Shown here one piece after another: positions 1 through 12,690 of a DNA stretch of 64,000 bases. The notes under the pieces are model-generated. The model searched no databases, was not told where the DNA came from, and saw nothing but the letters and a program-made list of their open reading frames with translations. How positions within the stretch are numbered: the first letter of the stretch is position 1; every line of letters begins with the position of its first letter. This DNA is from Karalla daura (lineage: Eukaryota; Chordata; Actinopteri; Chaetodontiformes; Leiognathidae): assembly GCA_029224185.1 (NCBI GenBank), contig CM055196.1:20548509-20612508 (forward strand), in the 5' to 3' direction. Position numbers and translations under genes: made by a program.

Positions 1-1485
1 CAGACGTGTTCTTCCCTTTTCTGTTATGGCGATTTCTCCTCCACTGAGTTGTGGTATATCATTGACAGGAAGAATTTCAACTGGGAGGATGTACTCACGA
101 GGAGTTTGTAAACATTCTGGGACATAGCCGTTACTGCTAGCAACCACCTGTAGCTGGATTTGATCCGCATGCCTCTCATTTCCATCGTGCATATACTTAA
201 TTTTCTTATTGACAACATCAAGGAGTGTGAACTTTTGCAGCCGTCTTGTGCTTGTGTTTATATCGAGCAGGCCATACCAGGGATCATTCAGGTTAGTGAA
301 GATTATGTCAGACTGACGCATTCCTGCAGCACTGAGGTCAAATGTAGGGTTTAGGTTGCTTAATTCAAGAACTCCCTCCCCACCTTCTGGCACTAACAGT
401 GGCGTGACATCAAGAAGTTTTCTGACAGTTTTGAATACTTCTGGTGTGTCATCCGTTGGGTTGCAATGCTGTTCGTTGGGATCCGTGTTAACAAACCTGA
501 TGCGGACAGGTGGAGAAGTTGTGGTTGAGTCGATGTCATAGTAACTGGAGTAGTCGTAATCCTCCCCTTCACATTTAACATGAACATCTTTGGTCACTAA
601 GGCATCCTGTAGACTTCGATCCCTCTGGTTGACCTTGACCTCTCCCAAGCAACCAATGAAGGATTCAGCTGTCATTTCCTCCTCTACTTGATTCAAGGAC
701 CCACTCTCACGAAAGAGGTCCTTCATTTTCCCCTGGATGCCCCCTAGGTACAAGTTTCCAACCAGGTCCAATTTTTGTGTGGGGTCAAGAGGGAGGGACG
801 ATGACTGGCTGTCTATATTAATGACTAAAGAATCCTGACTGATCTGAACCTTCACTCTGTGCCACTGATCATCGTCCAGCTGTACTTGGGTATTGTCCAG
901 AATCTCCATACCACCACCAAGGTCAATCATGCCCTTAAGGTAGCCTTTCACAACTCCGATAGCAAAGAAGTCTGTCTCCCGACCCGGGTGGAAAACTAGT
1001 AAGGCATCCTCAATGGTGGTCTTCATCAGGAGCTCTAAAACCCTTGGGCCACCGCTAGCACCACTCCAGGTGGGGAAGGACACAAAAGAATCTGGAGTGC
1101 TGAAACTAATAGCCTCCCCATCACCGGCCTCAAATTCACTGCTGCAGGACTCTTTTGTGTCGTGGCATTGTTTAAACGCTGAGCTGAGAATATCAAACTG
1201 ATGGGACTCAAATTTGACTTCAGTCATGCAGCCACGGAAAGGAGGAATGGCATTGCTAAGGTAGGGGGCTTCCAGTTCCCCGGTTCCTCCAAGCCAAATG
1301 CCGAGGTCGATATTGAGCTCCTCACCATCATCTACTGGGACAAATGTTGGGAAGAGCTCATCAATTGTCATGGTTAATTTGCCATCTTGCAGTATGAGTG
1401 ACATTTTGTGCTCAAGAAGGTTGTTCAGCTGCACTCCTTGGGATGAGGACAGTGTCACTTCACCAGCACCCATGTTCATACGTGC
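1..1485 (-). CDS. cspg4: CSPG4/NG2-family proteoglycan, exon 3 (5' part, cut by window edge)
   Basis: Open for 495 codons from a clear acceptor (tttgtttgtccacag, ending at 1486) to base 1, with no stop. It encodes residues 81-575 of the predicted protein. It completes laminin-G domain 1 (LGGTGELEAPYL near 145-156, FRGCM with Cys166) and adds laminin-G domain 2 (DDDQWHRVKV near 284-293, LYLGGI near 325-330, FIGCLGEVKVN with Cys359). An acidic Tyr-rich linker follows (386-399), then CSPG repeat 1 (about 430-556; FTLLDVVNKKIKYMHDG at 499-515, closing with PVNDIP) and the start of repeat 2. The order, and the FTLLDVVN..HDG and PVND motifs, match vertebrate CSPG4, a type I membrane chondroitin sulfate proteoglycan of pericytes, glial progenitors and other migratory cells that binds matrix and growth factors. 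In the family this exon is several kilobases long, so it should continue beyond the window. Teleosts carry related cspg4b genes, so the exact paralogue is less certain than the family. Confidence 0.95.
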
Positions 1486-2750
1486 CTGTGGACAAACAAA
1501 CAACAATAAACATATTAAAAAAATGTATTAATTAAGTAATATGTATACTGAACATGTGTTGTCTTTTGAAGAGAGAACAGACAATTAATTAACCTTAACT
1601 ATTAACCTTTTATAGGGTATAATTGCCAACTAGCATCATCCTTTTGTACAAACTGACTTTTGATATAGGCAGTGATACTGCCACAGCTGCAGGTCCATCC
1701 AATGTGTTGATAAAACTATGGAAGCATTACAACTTTGCATATTGTTTAACTTTGTTTACACCAAACACAGATCTCTGTTGTCATCAACTGAAATGTATCA
1801 CTGATGTCATTGTGCATGATTGCCCAGGAAAAAGGAATTTTTAGAAAGCCTTGCTCTATGTATCTCTGTTCCCTGAAGGGAGCAGAATGAATGATGGCAG
1901 TATTTCTTCTTATTACACATAACCTGAGACCTTGCCTCATTGAAAATGCAGGGATATTATCCTTTCTGGAATAAAAGGCTGGGATTTGTGTGAAAACCCA
2001 GCTCACGCTAATTCTCGTACCTTGCAAAGTTGTCAGACAATTAATTATAGATGGAAAATGTCATGGATCTCATTTCACAAAGACAACTCAAGAAGACAGC
2101 AGAAATATTTCATCAGTTTGGGCTGTTTGCAGGATGACACCAATGAAATATGTTATATATTCATGTGTCAAACCTGAGTGGTTGTCAATATAACATTTAA
2201 ACTAACACTTCAAAACCCATTGTGTGCAATGGTTTGGGGATTATGCCAGAGAATGAATCAATATATTATTGTTGAAGTGAAATAATAAAACTCATTTTTG
2301 CGCAAAGCGTTTTTCGCTTCCTTTTATTTTCCACCAAAACAAAGTGGAATAAGATGGCTTACTGCACTCAGAGGTGAACAAAAGAAGAAATAAAGATCTA
2401 TTTGACAGTGAATTTCCACATGTATTTAGCACTAAATTCCCAAGACTGTCTTTCTTTTGACACATGCTTCACCTGTGATAAAAATATGCAGAGACATATT
2501 TTTCCAAAGTTTTCTCTGTTTAAAAAAATATTGGAGCAATTGGCTGACTCTTTAGGCTGTATTGAGTAGACAGACAACAGGCTGAGTGAACCTGGCTACT
2601 TAGTGTCTGAGATGTTAACACATTAAATAATGTGTCTCCATCTACTAAGGTTTCCTAAACTTTTTTTTCAAATCATTACTTTTGGGACAAACCTTCTCTA
2701 CCATACAGTTTCTCAGACAATTTCACTCTGCTTTATGTCTTATCATTTAC
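1486..2750 (-). other. Intron 2 of the CSPG4-family gene (1,265 bp)
   Basis: The intron is bounded by donor gtaaatg at its exon 2 end and acceptor cag at its exon 3 end. It is AT-rich with no array or recognisable element. The region near 1855-1885 has a short inverted motif (TTCCCTGAAGGGA) but nothing that defines a mobile element. I see no exon inside it. Confidence 0.85.
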
Positions 2751-2914
2751 CTGTATTTTGGCATTTTGGAGCTCCAGGAACAGGTAGTCCTCCATTCCTG
2801 CAGCAAGCAGCAGCAGCCCACTTCGCCGACTGGTCTTGATCTTGAGTGACAGATGGAAGGTGGAGACATCTTGGAAGGCTTGTAAACTGCAAAAGCTGTC
2901 CCCAAAGTAGGATT
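2751..2914 (-). CDS. cspg4: CSPG4/NG2-family proteoglycan, exon 2 (start of laminin-G domain 1)
   Basis: This 164-base exon encodes residues 26 (shared with exon 1) to 80. It has a good acceptor (tgtgtctcttcacag) and a donor (CAG|gtaaatg). It enters in phase 1 and leaves in phase 0, which fits both neighbours. The product begins ESYFGDSFCSLQ and contains RRSGLLLLAAGMEDYLFLEL near 60-79. This corresponds to the start of mature CSPG4 (human ASFFGEN..., then LLLLAAG...LLLQL) and forms the first strands of laminin-G domain 1. Three overlapping open frames in this stretch are only partly real; the coding frame is fixed by splice phase and by homology. Cys34 has no obvious counterpart in the human protein as I recall it. 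Confidence 0.93.
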
Positions 2915-4533
2915 CTGTGAAGAGACACATATGAAATGCACACATGAGAAGGAGGTATTCATCATGACATTGAATACATCTGTAACTTATGTTTGTTCAA
3001 AACCAGGGTCACCAACAGGCGGCCACTGTCTGTGTCCAGAGCCAGATACCATCTGATCCAGGCACAGAGCTGTTACGAGCATCTCAATGAGTTTTATTTT
3101 GACACAGTTTATGTTTTAACCAGTGCCTCCTTTCTTGTCATTACAAAAACCTACATTTCACATATTCCACTCAAGCAGACAAAGTGAGGGGGGAGAGAGT
3201 TACAATGTAAACAGAGACTCTGCAAAAGACTCACTCATATATGTTTATCATTCCCACTCTGAGCTGCTATGTCTCAGTTGCACTCAATATGGTGGCATGA
3301 GTGAAAAGTGGAACTGTAAAATGCTAATATGAAATGAAACATAAAACTTTAAAATCCAAAAGCCAAATTTGATCAATCCATGAGGATACATCATTTTCTG
3401 CCAAGAAAGTGTTCTGAAAGTGCTCATTTATAATTTCCAGTCAAATGTGAAAAAGGTTTAAACTATTCAGTTCCTGAAACTGAATGCAAGTAAGGAACTC
3501 AACCTATGTATCCTACACATATTTATATGATGCAAGCCTTTACATTACAACATTTACTCCCTCTGGACCTCTTTGACTTGTAATTGAATACTCCTGGTTT
3601 AAACAATTTATACAGTGCGGCTCACTGCATTGAAAAAACAGAAAAACAAACATGCATACGTTGCTGTAAACTCGTCTTACACATGCTGCTGGGCAACTCT
3701 GAACTCTAATGTGGAAGTTTTGAGAAGCCAGCTAGATGAGCATTTTTCCAGGTCTCATGTTACAGTGCTTCTTGCTCTGCACTGATTTCTATATTATCAG
3801 GCATCCTCCAGCTGCTTCTGGCCGAGGAGGCGCTCCTCTGGCCTCAAAGGGGTTCTCTCACTGAGACATCAGTCATTGCCCCCGCGGAGGTTTTCCGGGC
3901 ATATAGAGGCTTGGCGTGGCAGGATTTCCCAGGCTTGAGCTGTCGCGTTTCCAATGATATGCAAATTCAGCCACCTGCCTCGGACTGTGCTCTCTGGGGC
4001 CATCGACAAAATGTAAACCATGGAGGAAGTCAATTATTTCCCACTGCACATGCTTTGAAATTAAACTGGACCACCTCCAAATTCCTGTTTCCTCAACGTG
4101 AGTTTTCCTTGGCTCCCTTGGCCAAGAGATATGGCAAAGGGGCTTTCCATCAGCTACCCATATGCCGTCACCAGGGGTGATAGTTCAAGACACAGAAACT
4201 CATTGGAACACAGCTCAGGAGGCAGCTTTACTGCTAATACTTTGGAATACTTCAAATAGTGCAGCAGCGAGAGAGATGTTGCTGTGTCAAAGCTAGAACA
4301 TTCCTATGAGATCAAGAAAACGAAAATATTCCCTGAAAATCAACTGCAGCACAGAGTAGCCTTGCAGGACGGTGGGCTTGATGCCACAAGGCAGAAACCT
4401 CATAAAATAACTTCTCAGACATGACTGAGCCAAAAAATAGAGGTGAAAATACAATAATAAACATCCATGTTCATATCTATAAATGGAGAAAGTATTTCTG
4501 TCTCTTTCAAGGTGTCTGTGTGAGAAAAGAACC

Positions 4534-4538
4534 TGTGT

Positions 4539-4576
<38 letters not shown>

Positions 4577-4594
4577 ACATGTGTATGTGTGTGC
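4534..4594. repeat. GT/TG dinucleotide microsatellite
   Basis: A mostly uninterrupted TG array with flanking TGTATG and CACATG variants, in intron 1. Open frames over it translate as Cys-Val or His-Thr repeats and are not genes. Confidence 0.95.
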
Positions 4595-6214
4595 CTTTTA
4601 AGGGCAGCTTGTGCCTGTGTTGCATCCACATTAATGCCCTGCAGCCAGCTTTGAAACACTGAAGGGTGCATTTGTCCACCCAGCCCCCATCCAGAAATAT
4701 TTGGAACAGGACATTAACACTAGAAATGTGAAGAAAGATAATAATTTTGATATGAGCAAGGACGAAGGCAGTGCTCCTTTTTTTATCCTACACACTTTTG
4801 TGACTTCACTAAGAGGCATTTGCTGCTGGTTCCAAGGCTCTTCTATCATGAACAAAGTCAGTGATGAATGGCCTCAGCACAGGGCCAAATACACAGAGAC
4901 TCGATTGATTATACACTGCTGCACAGCCAAAGAAATGCCATGTATCTAGCTTCCAGAAATAAACCTCAAAGGAAACATTTGGAAACATTTTTTTGTCATT
5001 TTTAATCCAGACTTTGCAAATAACATTGTACCAACCTAGAGTAATTAGAGAAAACTAGCAAACGCAAATGGAGATGCGTGCTTAAATATCATCTGAGATA
5101 TTGAATCGAATGGAACGATCACAGTTACACATCATTCATTGTAAAAATGTCACTTTTCGGTGGCTGTTGTCATTAGTTGCTCCCGATTGTGCCTTGGGCT
5201 CTGGCGGTACAGTTCAGAGAGTTTGTGGTAAAGCTAAGGTATTCCCGACGAAAAAATACCGCTAATTGCACAGGAGCCTTCAGGCTGAAACTGAAGAATG
5301 GGAGAACAGAATCTTTTCTTACAGGCAATTGCATTAACAAAGAAAATCGCAATGAGCTCCATGGTTCTTAAACCCCAGCTTTTGTTGGATTGTTCACTGA
5401 GCATGAGGATAAAAAGCTAAAGGAGAGAGTGATGCCAAGACAATTCTGCCTGGGGATTTTCTGGTTCAAATTCAGCTTGCTGCCGTTGCCTTCAGGAAAG
5501 GGAGCACATTTTCTAATGATGCACACAATGGCTTCACCCTCTGCAGTGTACCTGGACCTGGAATTCATTAGTTCCCCGGCTAAGCTGTGCAAAGCTCAGG
5601 CACAGAATAGGCTTCAGGTCGGAAAAGCACATTTTCAATATGCAATCTGTTCAAATGCCCTGTTATGTGACACTTCTTTTGTCTCTGCGCCCCTGCTTGT
5701 GTCTAACAGGTATGCAAAAAGGGGAAGTCATACCCACAGGATGAAAGAGAAACATAATCACAAAGAGCTTTTGAGAGCCATAATGTGCACCTCACTTCTC
5801 CTGTTTCTCACTGCAACACTCGGCTGTGTTCTCCATCTTGCGAGGACTGGGCAGGGTGTAGATTGGATCTAGCTGAGGTGATTTCGGTGACAAGGAAAGG
5901 TGTCATTATCTATAAAGGATCATCCCTGCTCCTTAAGACTGTAAGCTAGAGCTATGAGGCTGCTGCCACACTTGATGCCAGCCCCTGTGAAGAGGTTTGA
6001 CTACCTCAGAGGACGCTCTCTGATCAGCTCCGACGACCACACCCCTCCTCACACTACCTTATTGTTCATCAGGCAGAATCCTGGTCTCAGGCCAATGCAG
6101 ATGGCTATAATTTGATGACTGACTGCGTTTGTATTTATAATGCTCGGAGGAAACCGAGTCTTCCTCTCTTTCACAGAGGGCTGAATGAATTACCCTGTTG
6201 TCTTTCTTTCCCTT

Positions 6215-6249
6215 TCCTCCTCCTCCTCCTCCTCCTCCTCCTCCTCTTC
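6215..6249. repeat. CTC trinucleotide microsatellite
   Basis: About 11 near-perfect CTC units inside a longer pyrimidine-rich stretch starting at about 6200. The strand asymmetry is strong. Confidence 0.9.
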
Positions 6250-9200
6250 TCCATCCTCTTTTGGTCTCAATCTAGCGACACATGTCCGGAAAAGCTTTGG
6301 GGAAGAGAGACACGCTGACCACAAAGTGCAGGAAGATTGGAGACATTCAGACGACTCTGTGTCGTGTGACTGGTCTGTGCGAATGAATCAGAGTCACTTC
6401 AGTCAGATTCTGAGTGAGTGTGAAGATGCATCGGACAGAAAAGATTTGAGTCTTTGAGAAATCTGACTGAAGAAGAAAGGCTGCCCTCGTTTTACTTGTC
6501 ACTAAAGTAAAAACTTCAAAAGATCACACAGAAAGCTGTCTTGAAGAGGTGTCTGATCCATATTAAGAGCTGAGCTATTATTTAATAAACACGGTGGTCC
6601 ACATTTCTTTTACATAATTTGCTTGTGTGAAACGTAGAGGTTTGGATACTCGGTGTTCCTCTATGACAGTTTTGCCATGGAAACACAGCCTGCTGTCCAA
6701 ACAAACCACCTGCTTGCATAACCCATGGTTAAACCACAGTTAGCTGGACTTAAAATAGTGGCGATGTTGGTCATTTGTTTCCTTTGCTGGCTGTGTCTAC
6801 TACGGTACAACAGGGCAATGCTGGCTTCTGGGTAATTACACGGAGGATAGGGTGTTGTTAACCAGAGATAGAACTGGAGAGCTTTAAAGGGTGTAATGGC
6901 ATTTACAACATGGCAACACGGTGATTATCATGATGAGCGATCATGTCGCTCTCAAGGGTCAATAGTGCTTGAGCTTGGGATAAACACTAGCTCTCCAGTT
7001 ATGTCTGTAGACAGCCAGATGGCAAATAGAATGAGATATATGGATACATGGATATGTTGTGAAGCTCAGAAATCTCCTATATCCGTAAAAATGGTCAAAA
7101 ACTGTGAAAATTTGATAACTACCTGTCGAATCCTCTTCTCAGTATTCTACCACAGCAGATGCTGAAGTGTCTGCTTTGTATTTCTAACTTACTCTCAACT
7201 ACTCTGGGCTGCAAATCATCAATTTGTCTCATTGAAATATGCATTTCTCCTGATCATGTTTATCAATTCTAAAAAAATACAGCATGTGTCTTTTGTTTTG
7301 CCTTAAGAGAGTGTGATTAAATTAATTTTCAAGGGTTTAATGCACTTTGATTATCTTAAGCAAATAATCATAATTCTGCATTATTAACACTTGACGAATA
7401 AGTGCATATTTCCTCTAATTTAACCACAGTCTTTTAAGATAAACCTGACCACATGTTTGACTGAGGGTCGCGAGTGCCTGAATACCAAGATAAGATGCTG
7501 CCATTGACTATACTCCATGCAGCAACTAAGTGATTAACAATAAAATGCAGTATATTTACGGTTGGTGACAGTGCATTTGGGTGGTCAGCGACTGCTGACT
7601 GTAACTGGAAGTGTCAATCATCATTTGTGGATAAGTATCATAAAATGCTTCTATAAACACACGATAAGATCATTTTTCAACAAATCATGTTTGGCCACTA
7701 ATCACAGCACACTGGCTGCTCTTAAAAAGAAGTAATTGTGGCATTGCAACATGTTTACAGACCCGACTCTGAATACAGCAGTCTGTTTAGGAAAATACTG
7801 TGAGCTCCAGCACTGTTAAACAGCGGAGAGCAGAGCCACAACTCTGTGTACCTTGACAGCACTGCTTTATAAGGACCCCCTTCCCTCCTCTCCCACTTTT
7901 CAGAAGTCACCAGGGACACACTTACAGGTTTTATAGAGCCATTTCTCAGACCAGACTATGTCAGCGTGAAAGCAAACACATCATCATTTTAGTCCCCATT
8001 CAAATTCCCATCTAGCACTGCATCCCTCTGAGACACTCGCATGCAAACCAGAGTGAAGAAGTACAATACATAAAAAACAGGCTTGTGGAGGCTCAGCGGG
8101 TGGCCTCCTCCCTGGCAATAATTAAAACTTTTCAGGCTCTCTCTCTCTCTGTGCAAAACTCACACTTACACAACAGACAGTGGGGTGGAGGGGCTGTAGA
8201 GGTGGCGGCAGCAACGAAAAATTATGACCTTTCCCTGTGAAAGCAGAATGGCAGCGTAATGTAATTTCAGCTTAGGAAAATGGACCTGTGAGAAAAGGGA
8301 GGGAAAGCGTGGAAATGATGTGAAAGACTCAGTGTTGTCTGGGTTTCTGCTGTTAATGCGAGAGGGGCTCTGAAAGGCTGGGTTTCTAAACATAATGAAT
8401 AGGAGGGATGGAGAAGAAAGGAAGGGCCTTTTTCTCCCTATGGCAGACTTGTTTGGATGAGGACTATTAACTTTGTGAAAAAGGAAAAAAAAACCCTGAC
8501 AGATGTGTTTACATCTGCTGCTTCTCTGTTCCCCTATCACTGCCTTAAGATGAGACTGAGAACAGCGAATAAGGAGGTGAAGACTCCTTTAGAGCTCACA
8601 GCATCCAATCAAATGATTGGAAATCATGGTTGGGTACTTCAGAAACTTGCCATGAACCCTTCCTCCTCGCGGTCTGTGCGCTCTCTTGCGTGGCTACCAG
8701 GGAAAATATTTCCATTAAACGTTGGCCGCGATTCAGTTTCATGTTAACATCGCTGCGCTGTATTCCAAAGCAGCAGTGAACAAAGAAATACTGTGCTGCT
8801 TTCAGACTACTCTCGAATTTGCCTGCAAGGTAAACACCTTCTCCGAAACCCCGATATGCCGGCCAAATAAGGCGCGTGACGGTTTCTCAGCTTGTTGGCT
8901 CATCACTCGCCCAAGTAAAAGACTCGTTGGGTCTCAGTGACTCCGGACTGATGATCTCACTCACCTAACGACATTGTAAGACAAACACGGCCGTGAACAG
9001 AAGCATTGTAGTGACTCAGGGCTCTGCTGTAGTTTATGACTGGTTCATACAAAGCGCGCCTCTGTCAGCCTCGCCGAGCTACGGAAGCCATCAACCGCCA
9101 AGGTCCCAGTGGGTGGGTCTTGTTAAAATAATCCCCCCGTGACATCAGAGGACCCCCCCGACTACCTCCTAGTAGCATTTCAACCTATATCCCCCATAAC

Positions 9201-12200
9201 TGACCCCCTCTGCAACCATTCACACAAACACTTTCCTCTGCCAAACACTCCTTCGTTCTACGTTCTAACAAGTGATTGTTTATACGCGTATGAAGTTGTG
9301 ACTTTCTCTGTTTTCCCTCAGATGAAGCCAGGACGTTTTATGGACCGAGCTCAGGGGCATTTTAACACGCCGGTAATGAATTCCTGTGTGAGATCTCACC
9401 ATGTGAAAAGTGAGTAGAGCAGTGTGTCAAGGGAGAGGACAGGAAGGAAGAAAGTAGCACCGAGTGGCAATTGAAATCGCGTACTGCAAAGACGATTAAG
9501 CTAAAGACTACGCACTACGAGGCATTTTTCATCCTGAAGAATAGAAAGTGTCCTGGACTGCTGGAGCACCGCTACCCACTAACTTATTCCTATAAATTAA
9601 AGGTCATTAAAGAATTCTCATTATCTTATGGTGTTAAAAAAGGAAGCTGTAAGGAAAATTAACAAAGCAAGAGAACTGCACGTAATAAATGGCTGCCCTT
9701 GTGGTAATTGCAGCAGGAAATTAAACAGCAGTTATGCAGTACTGTATAACAACTCGCCTTTCAAATGTTTACACTGTCAACACAAAATCGAGCGAAACAA
9801 GAAGTCCAGTGTCCGCTTGGCTACTTCTACTGATTAGTGTGGATAATTCAATTACAGTGTTTTGATGTTGGTTATTTTAGGACACAAGATTGAAGCTCTT
9901 GTTTTCCAGCGAATGGAGACTTCACCATTATTCGCAGGCTGTTCACTCCCTGCCTCCATTTCTATGTAAGTTGCTGTAAGTTGCCAACGTTTCTACATAT
10001 ATGTTTTGTCTTTTTTCATGATCAAACACCATATGTGTGCTTCAAAGATGGCTGTAAAAAGTTTATGTCTTTCTCCTTCAGTCTTTCTGCACAACAATGT
10101 CTCCTGGCATCACAGGCGGCGGCATATTTGGCAAAACGCTGGCAAAGTCATGAATGTTTGGAATGTAATGAATGCAGAATGAGCATCAGTATCAAAGACA
10201 TGGATTATTCTGCAGGTCTGGCAAAGTGTTTACAGGACGTTTTGATGTTCTCTGAAGTATTTTTGCTGTGTCTCTGGGTTCCAATTGCAATCCATTATAC
10301 CTAACTGCTATCCAAGCTAGAAAATGTCAAAGATAATGAAATAAAGTCCATCACACAGTGCTTTATTGTGCTACCCTTGACATTGAGTGACCCGCAGTCC
10401 TCTCACTTATTGTGTCCAATGAGCTAAAATAAAATAAAAATGAAAAAACTACAGCTGTCGTCTGGCCCCGGGAGCACGAATCAGGGGGAATTTCTGGTTG
10501 ATAGAAAGTAGGGAACGTCTGTCTCGCTCATGTCAGACTTCTGTAGACAGGCAGAATGTGATTAGCTTAGCTTAGCATAGCATTAAGACTGAAACCAGTC
10601 TCTCTGCAGGGACTTCTGTGCTGTGTTTCCTGGGTTACAGCAGCTACGTTGAGTAAACTAAGTTGATTTCCTTCAGGCTCCAGCTTATAGTGATCACAGG
10701 TCCGCTGATGAAACTCTTGGCAAGACACCCATACCCGGAGATGTCAAACATTTTTGTTAAAAGCATCGAATGTCCACCCCCAAACCTCTGACAGAAAGAA
10801 TACTCTCACTGGAGTACTCCTTAAGCTCTGGCTTTGGGGTCTTCCAGCTTTGACATGAGCAGTCACACATTGGAGCTTGTGCCGCTGTGTCGTGACTCAA
10901 ACGTCCCCTCTGCTATTCCTGGTACTTCACTTAATGTCAGCACACTGCTCACTTGAGGTTTTCGCCTCCAGTTATTTCTGCGGATTTTAATGTTTCCATC
11001 GTATGTCGACTCGCACACTATTGAGAGGATCTCAGGCTTTGTCGAGACTGTCACGGCTCTGAGTGCGAACGAGCAGCCTCGACAGTGCTGTGATTTGCTC
11101 ATGATTTTCCACGGTGCTTTTTTCCCCTGTACGCGTTGAAAAGGTATGTCCGCGTGTTTGCTGTCATTCCGATTCTTTCCAAGGCTGCGTCATTCAGTGT
11201 TCCACAGTCGCTTCTGACATATCAATAGCTCCATTCAGCCCGCGCTCCGAGTGCCCTTATAACTGCCGTTACGAGTTTGAGTGCAGGCGTCCGTCACTCC
11301 ACCACTAATTATCAGCATGACATTGGCTTTTCAGTGGGCTGGAAAACACTTTGCTGAGTAGCAGCTCGCTGTCATAAATCATCACACTTAAATATCAGCA
11401 CGGGAGGGACCAGATTTAGGACCCGGACCCTGAGAAAGCTCACGCTGCCGGGGGGGGGGTGCAGGGGAACACTTGATAGAGTCTGCGTTTAACTTGGACT
11501 TGTTTTCTGTACCGGCTCCAAATACTTCCCAGACAGATCTCATAAATTAACAGACTCTCCTACTCTCTCTGTTCTCCAGCTTTTGTGTTTAGAGTCTCAT
11601 TTATCAGAAAACCGCCGGAATATTTGTAGTTCTTATGGAAATCATTAAATTGTTTTGTGCTGCCGAGCGTTTTTCATAATCTCTTTGTTTCACGGCATGG
11701 CTGGAGCTGGAGCTCAAGAGGTGGATGGAGTAAGACATTCATCACATGGGTCCCGTAGAGTAGTGTGAATGAGTTGAATTAGAGGCTATTTGTGCAGCAC
11801 TTTGCTTGTTAAACTGCAAAACCAATTCAGCATTTTCAACCAAAACAAAAAAAAAATTAAAAATGTATCTAGTTTTTTTATTCAACACTCGAGAGATTTC
11901 AGGCAGTTTCTAAAAAACCACCACACATCTGGAGTTCCCGTCAGCTTTAACAGCAACAAACCTTTCCATGACCAAACTTGATAGTGAGGTCTTTCTGTAA
12001 ATGAGGCCCCCAGTCTCGCTTCAGTCCGTGGAGGGAAACTGGGATACAGAAGCTGCAGTCAAGGGGCCTCCCGAAAACCCATATCCGGCCTTAACCTGGG
12101 TCTGCAAAGTCAGTGTGTGTTTGAGATCAGAGCGTCACATTAGCCCCGTAATGAGAACCAGCTGAAGGCACACACTGCTGGGCTGACCCTCTCCAGCTCA

Positions 12201-12654
12201 GACTGACCCAGTCTCACCACGTCACCCCCTCCCCCACACCCTAGAGACACCTCTCTCTCTCCAGCTGAATTTAGGCACAGATAAATACCTTATCCAGATG
12301 CCTGCTCTCTAACCCTTCCATCAGCCAGTGCTGCTCTAAACCATCCCAGTGCACACACCCTAAAGACTGAAGTGCACGGTGCAAACATAAACACCCACAT
12401 TCCCCCCATTCACATATTAGTGGCACACACAGACACACTCTCTCCATCATGAGTGAGCGGCCTCGCCGGCTGAGTCAGCCCACCGTCTCCTGCAGTTCAC
12501 ACAAGTGTTTTCCACCAGGCTACCGTTGAAGAGGCCCACCCTGCTCCACCCAGTATGTCCAGCCACTTCTCGGCTCTCATTCAGCGGAGGTTAGGAGCTC
12601 TCTCCAACTCCCCCGGCTCAGCCCACCCCGCCCAATCTCTTATTTTCCCGCTCC

Positions 12655-12690
12655 TCACTTCTTCTTCTTTTTCTTCTTCCTCTTCTTCTC
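12655..12690. repeat. TTC-rich polypyrimidine tract
   Basis: An imperfect run of TTC and TCC units with no purine between about 12658 and 12690. It is low-complexity intronic DNA. Confidence 0.85.

Larger units (their letters stand above)
2915..12000 (-). other. Intron 1, 3' third: no gene seen
   Basis: This is non-coding DNA between exons 1 and 2. It holds a GT array at 4534-4594, a CTC array at 6215-6249, and a CpG-richer patch at about 8660-9130 with stretches such as GGCCGCGATT and CACGGCCGTG. A fragment of a TTAGCTTAGC-type fish repeat lies near 10560. Open frames here, including 160 codons at 5390-5872, have no domain, repeat structure or splice context and look like chance. The intron as a whole spans 2915-37723. 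Confidence 0.75.

Noticed and set aside
1855..1890. TTCCCTGAAGGGA inverted word resembling part of a fish satellite or repeat
   Set aside because: Too short, and no flanking similarity I can support.
4293..4679. 128-codon minus-strand open frame with His-Thr repeat
   Set aside because: Generated by the GT microsatellite.
5390..5872. 160-codon plus-strand open frame
   Set aside because: No recognisable domain, no low-complexity bias that would suggest selection, no splice or promoter context. It lies inside intron 1 on the opposite strand.
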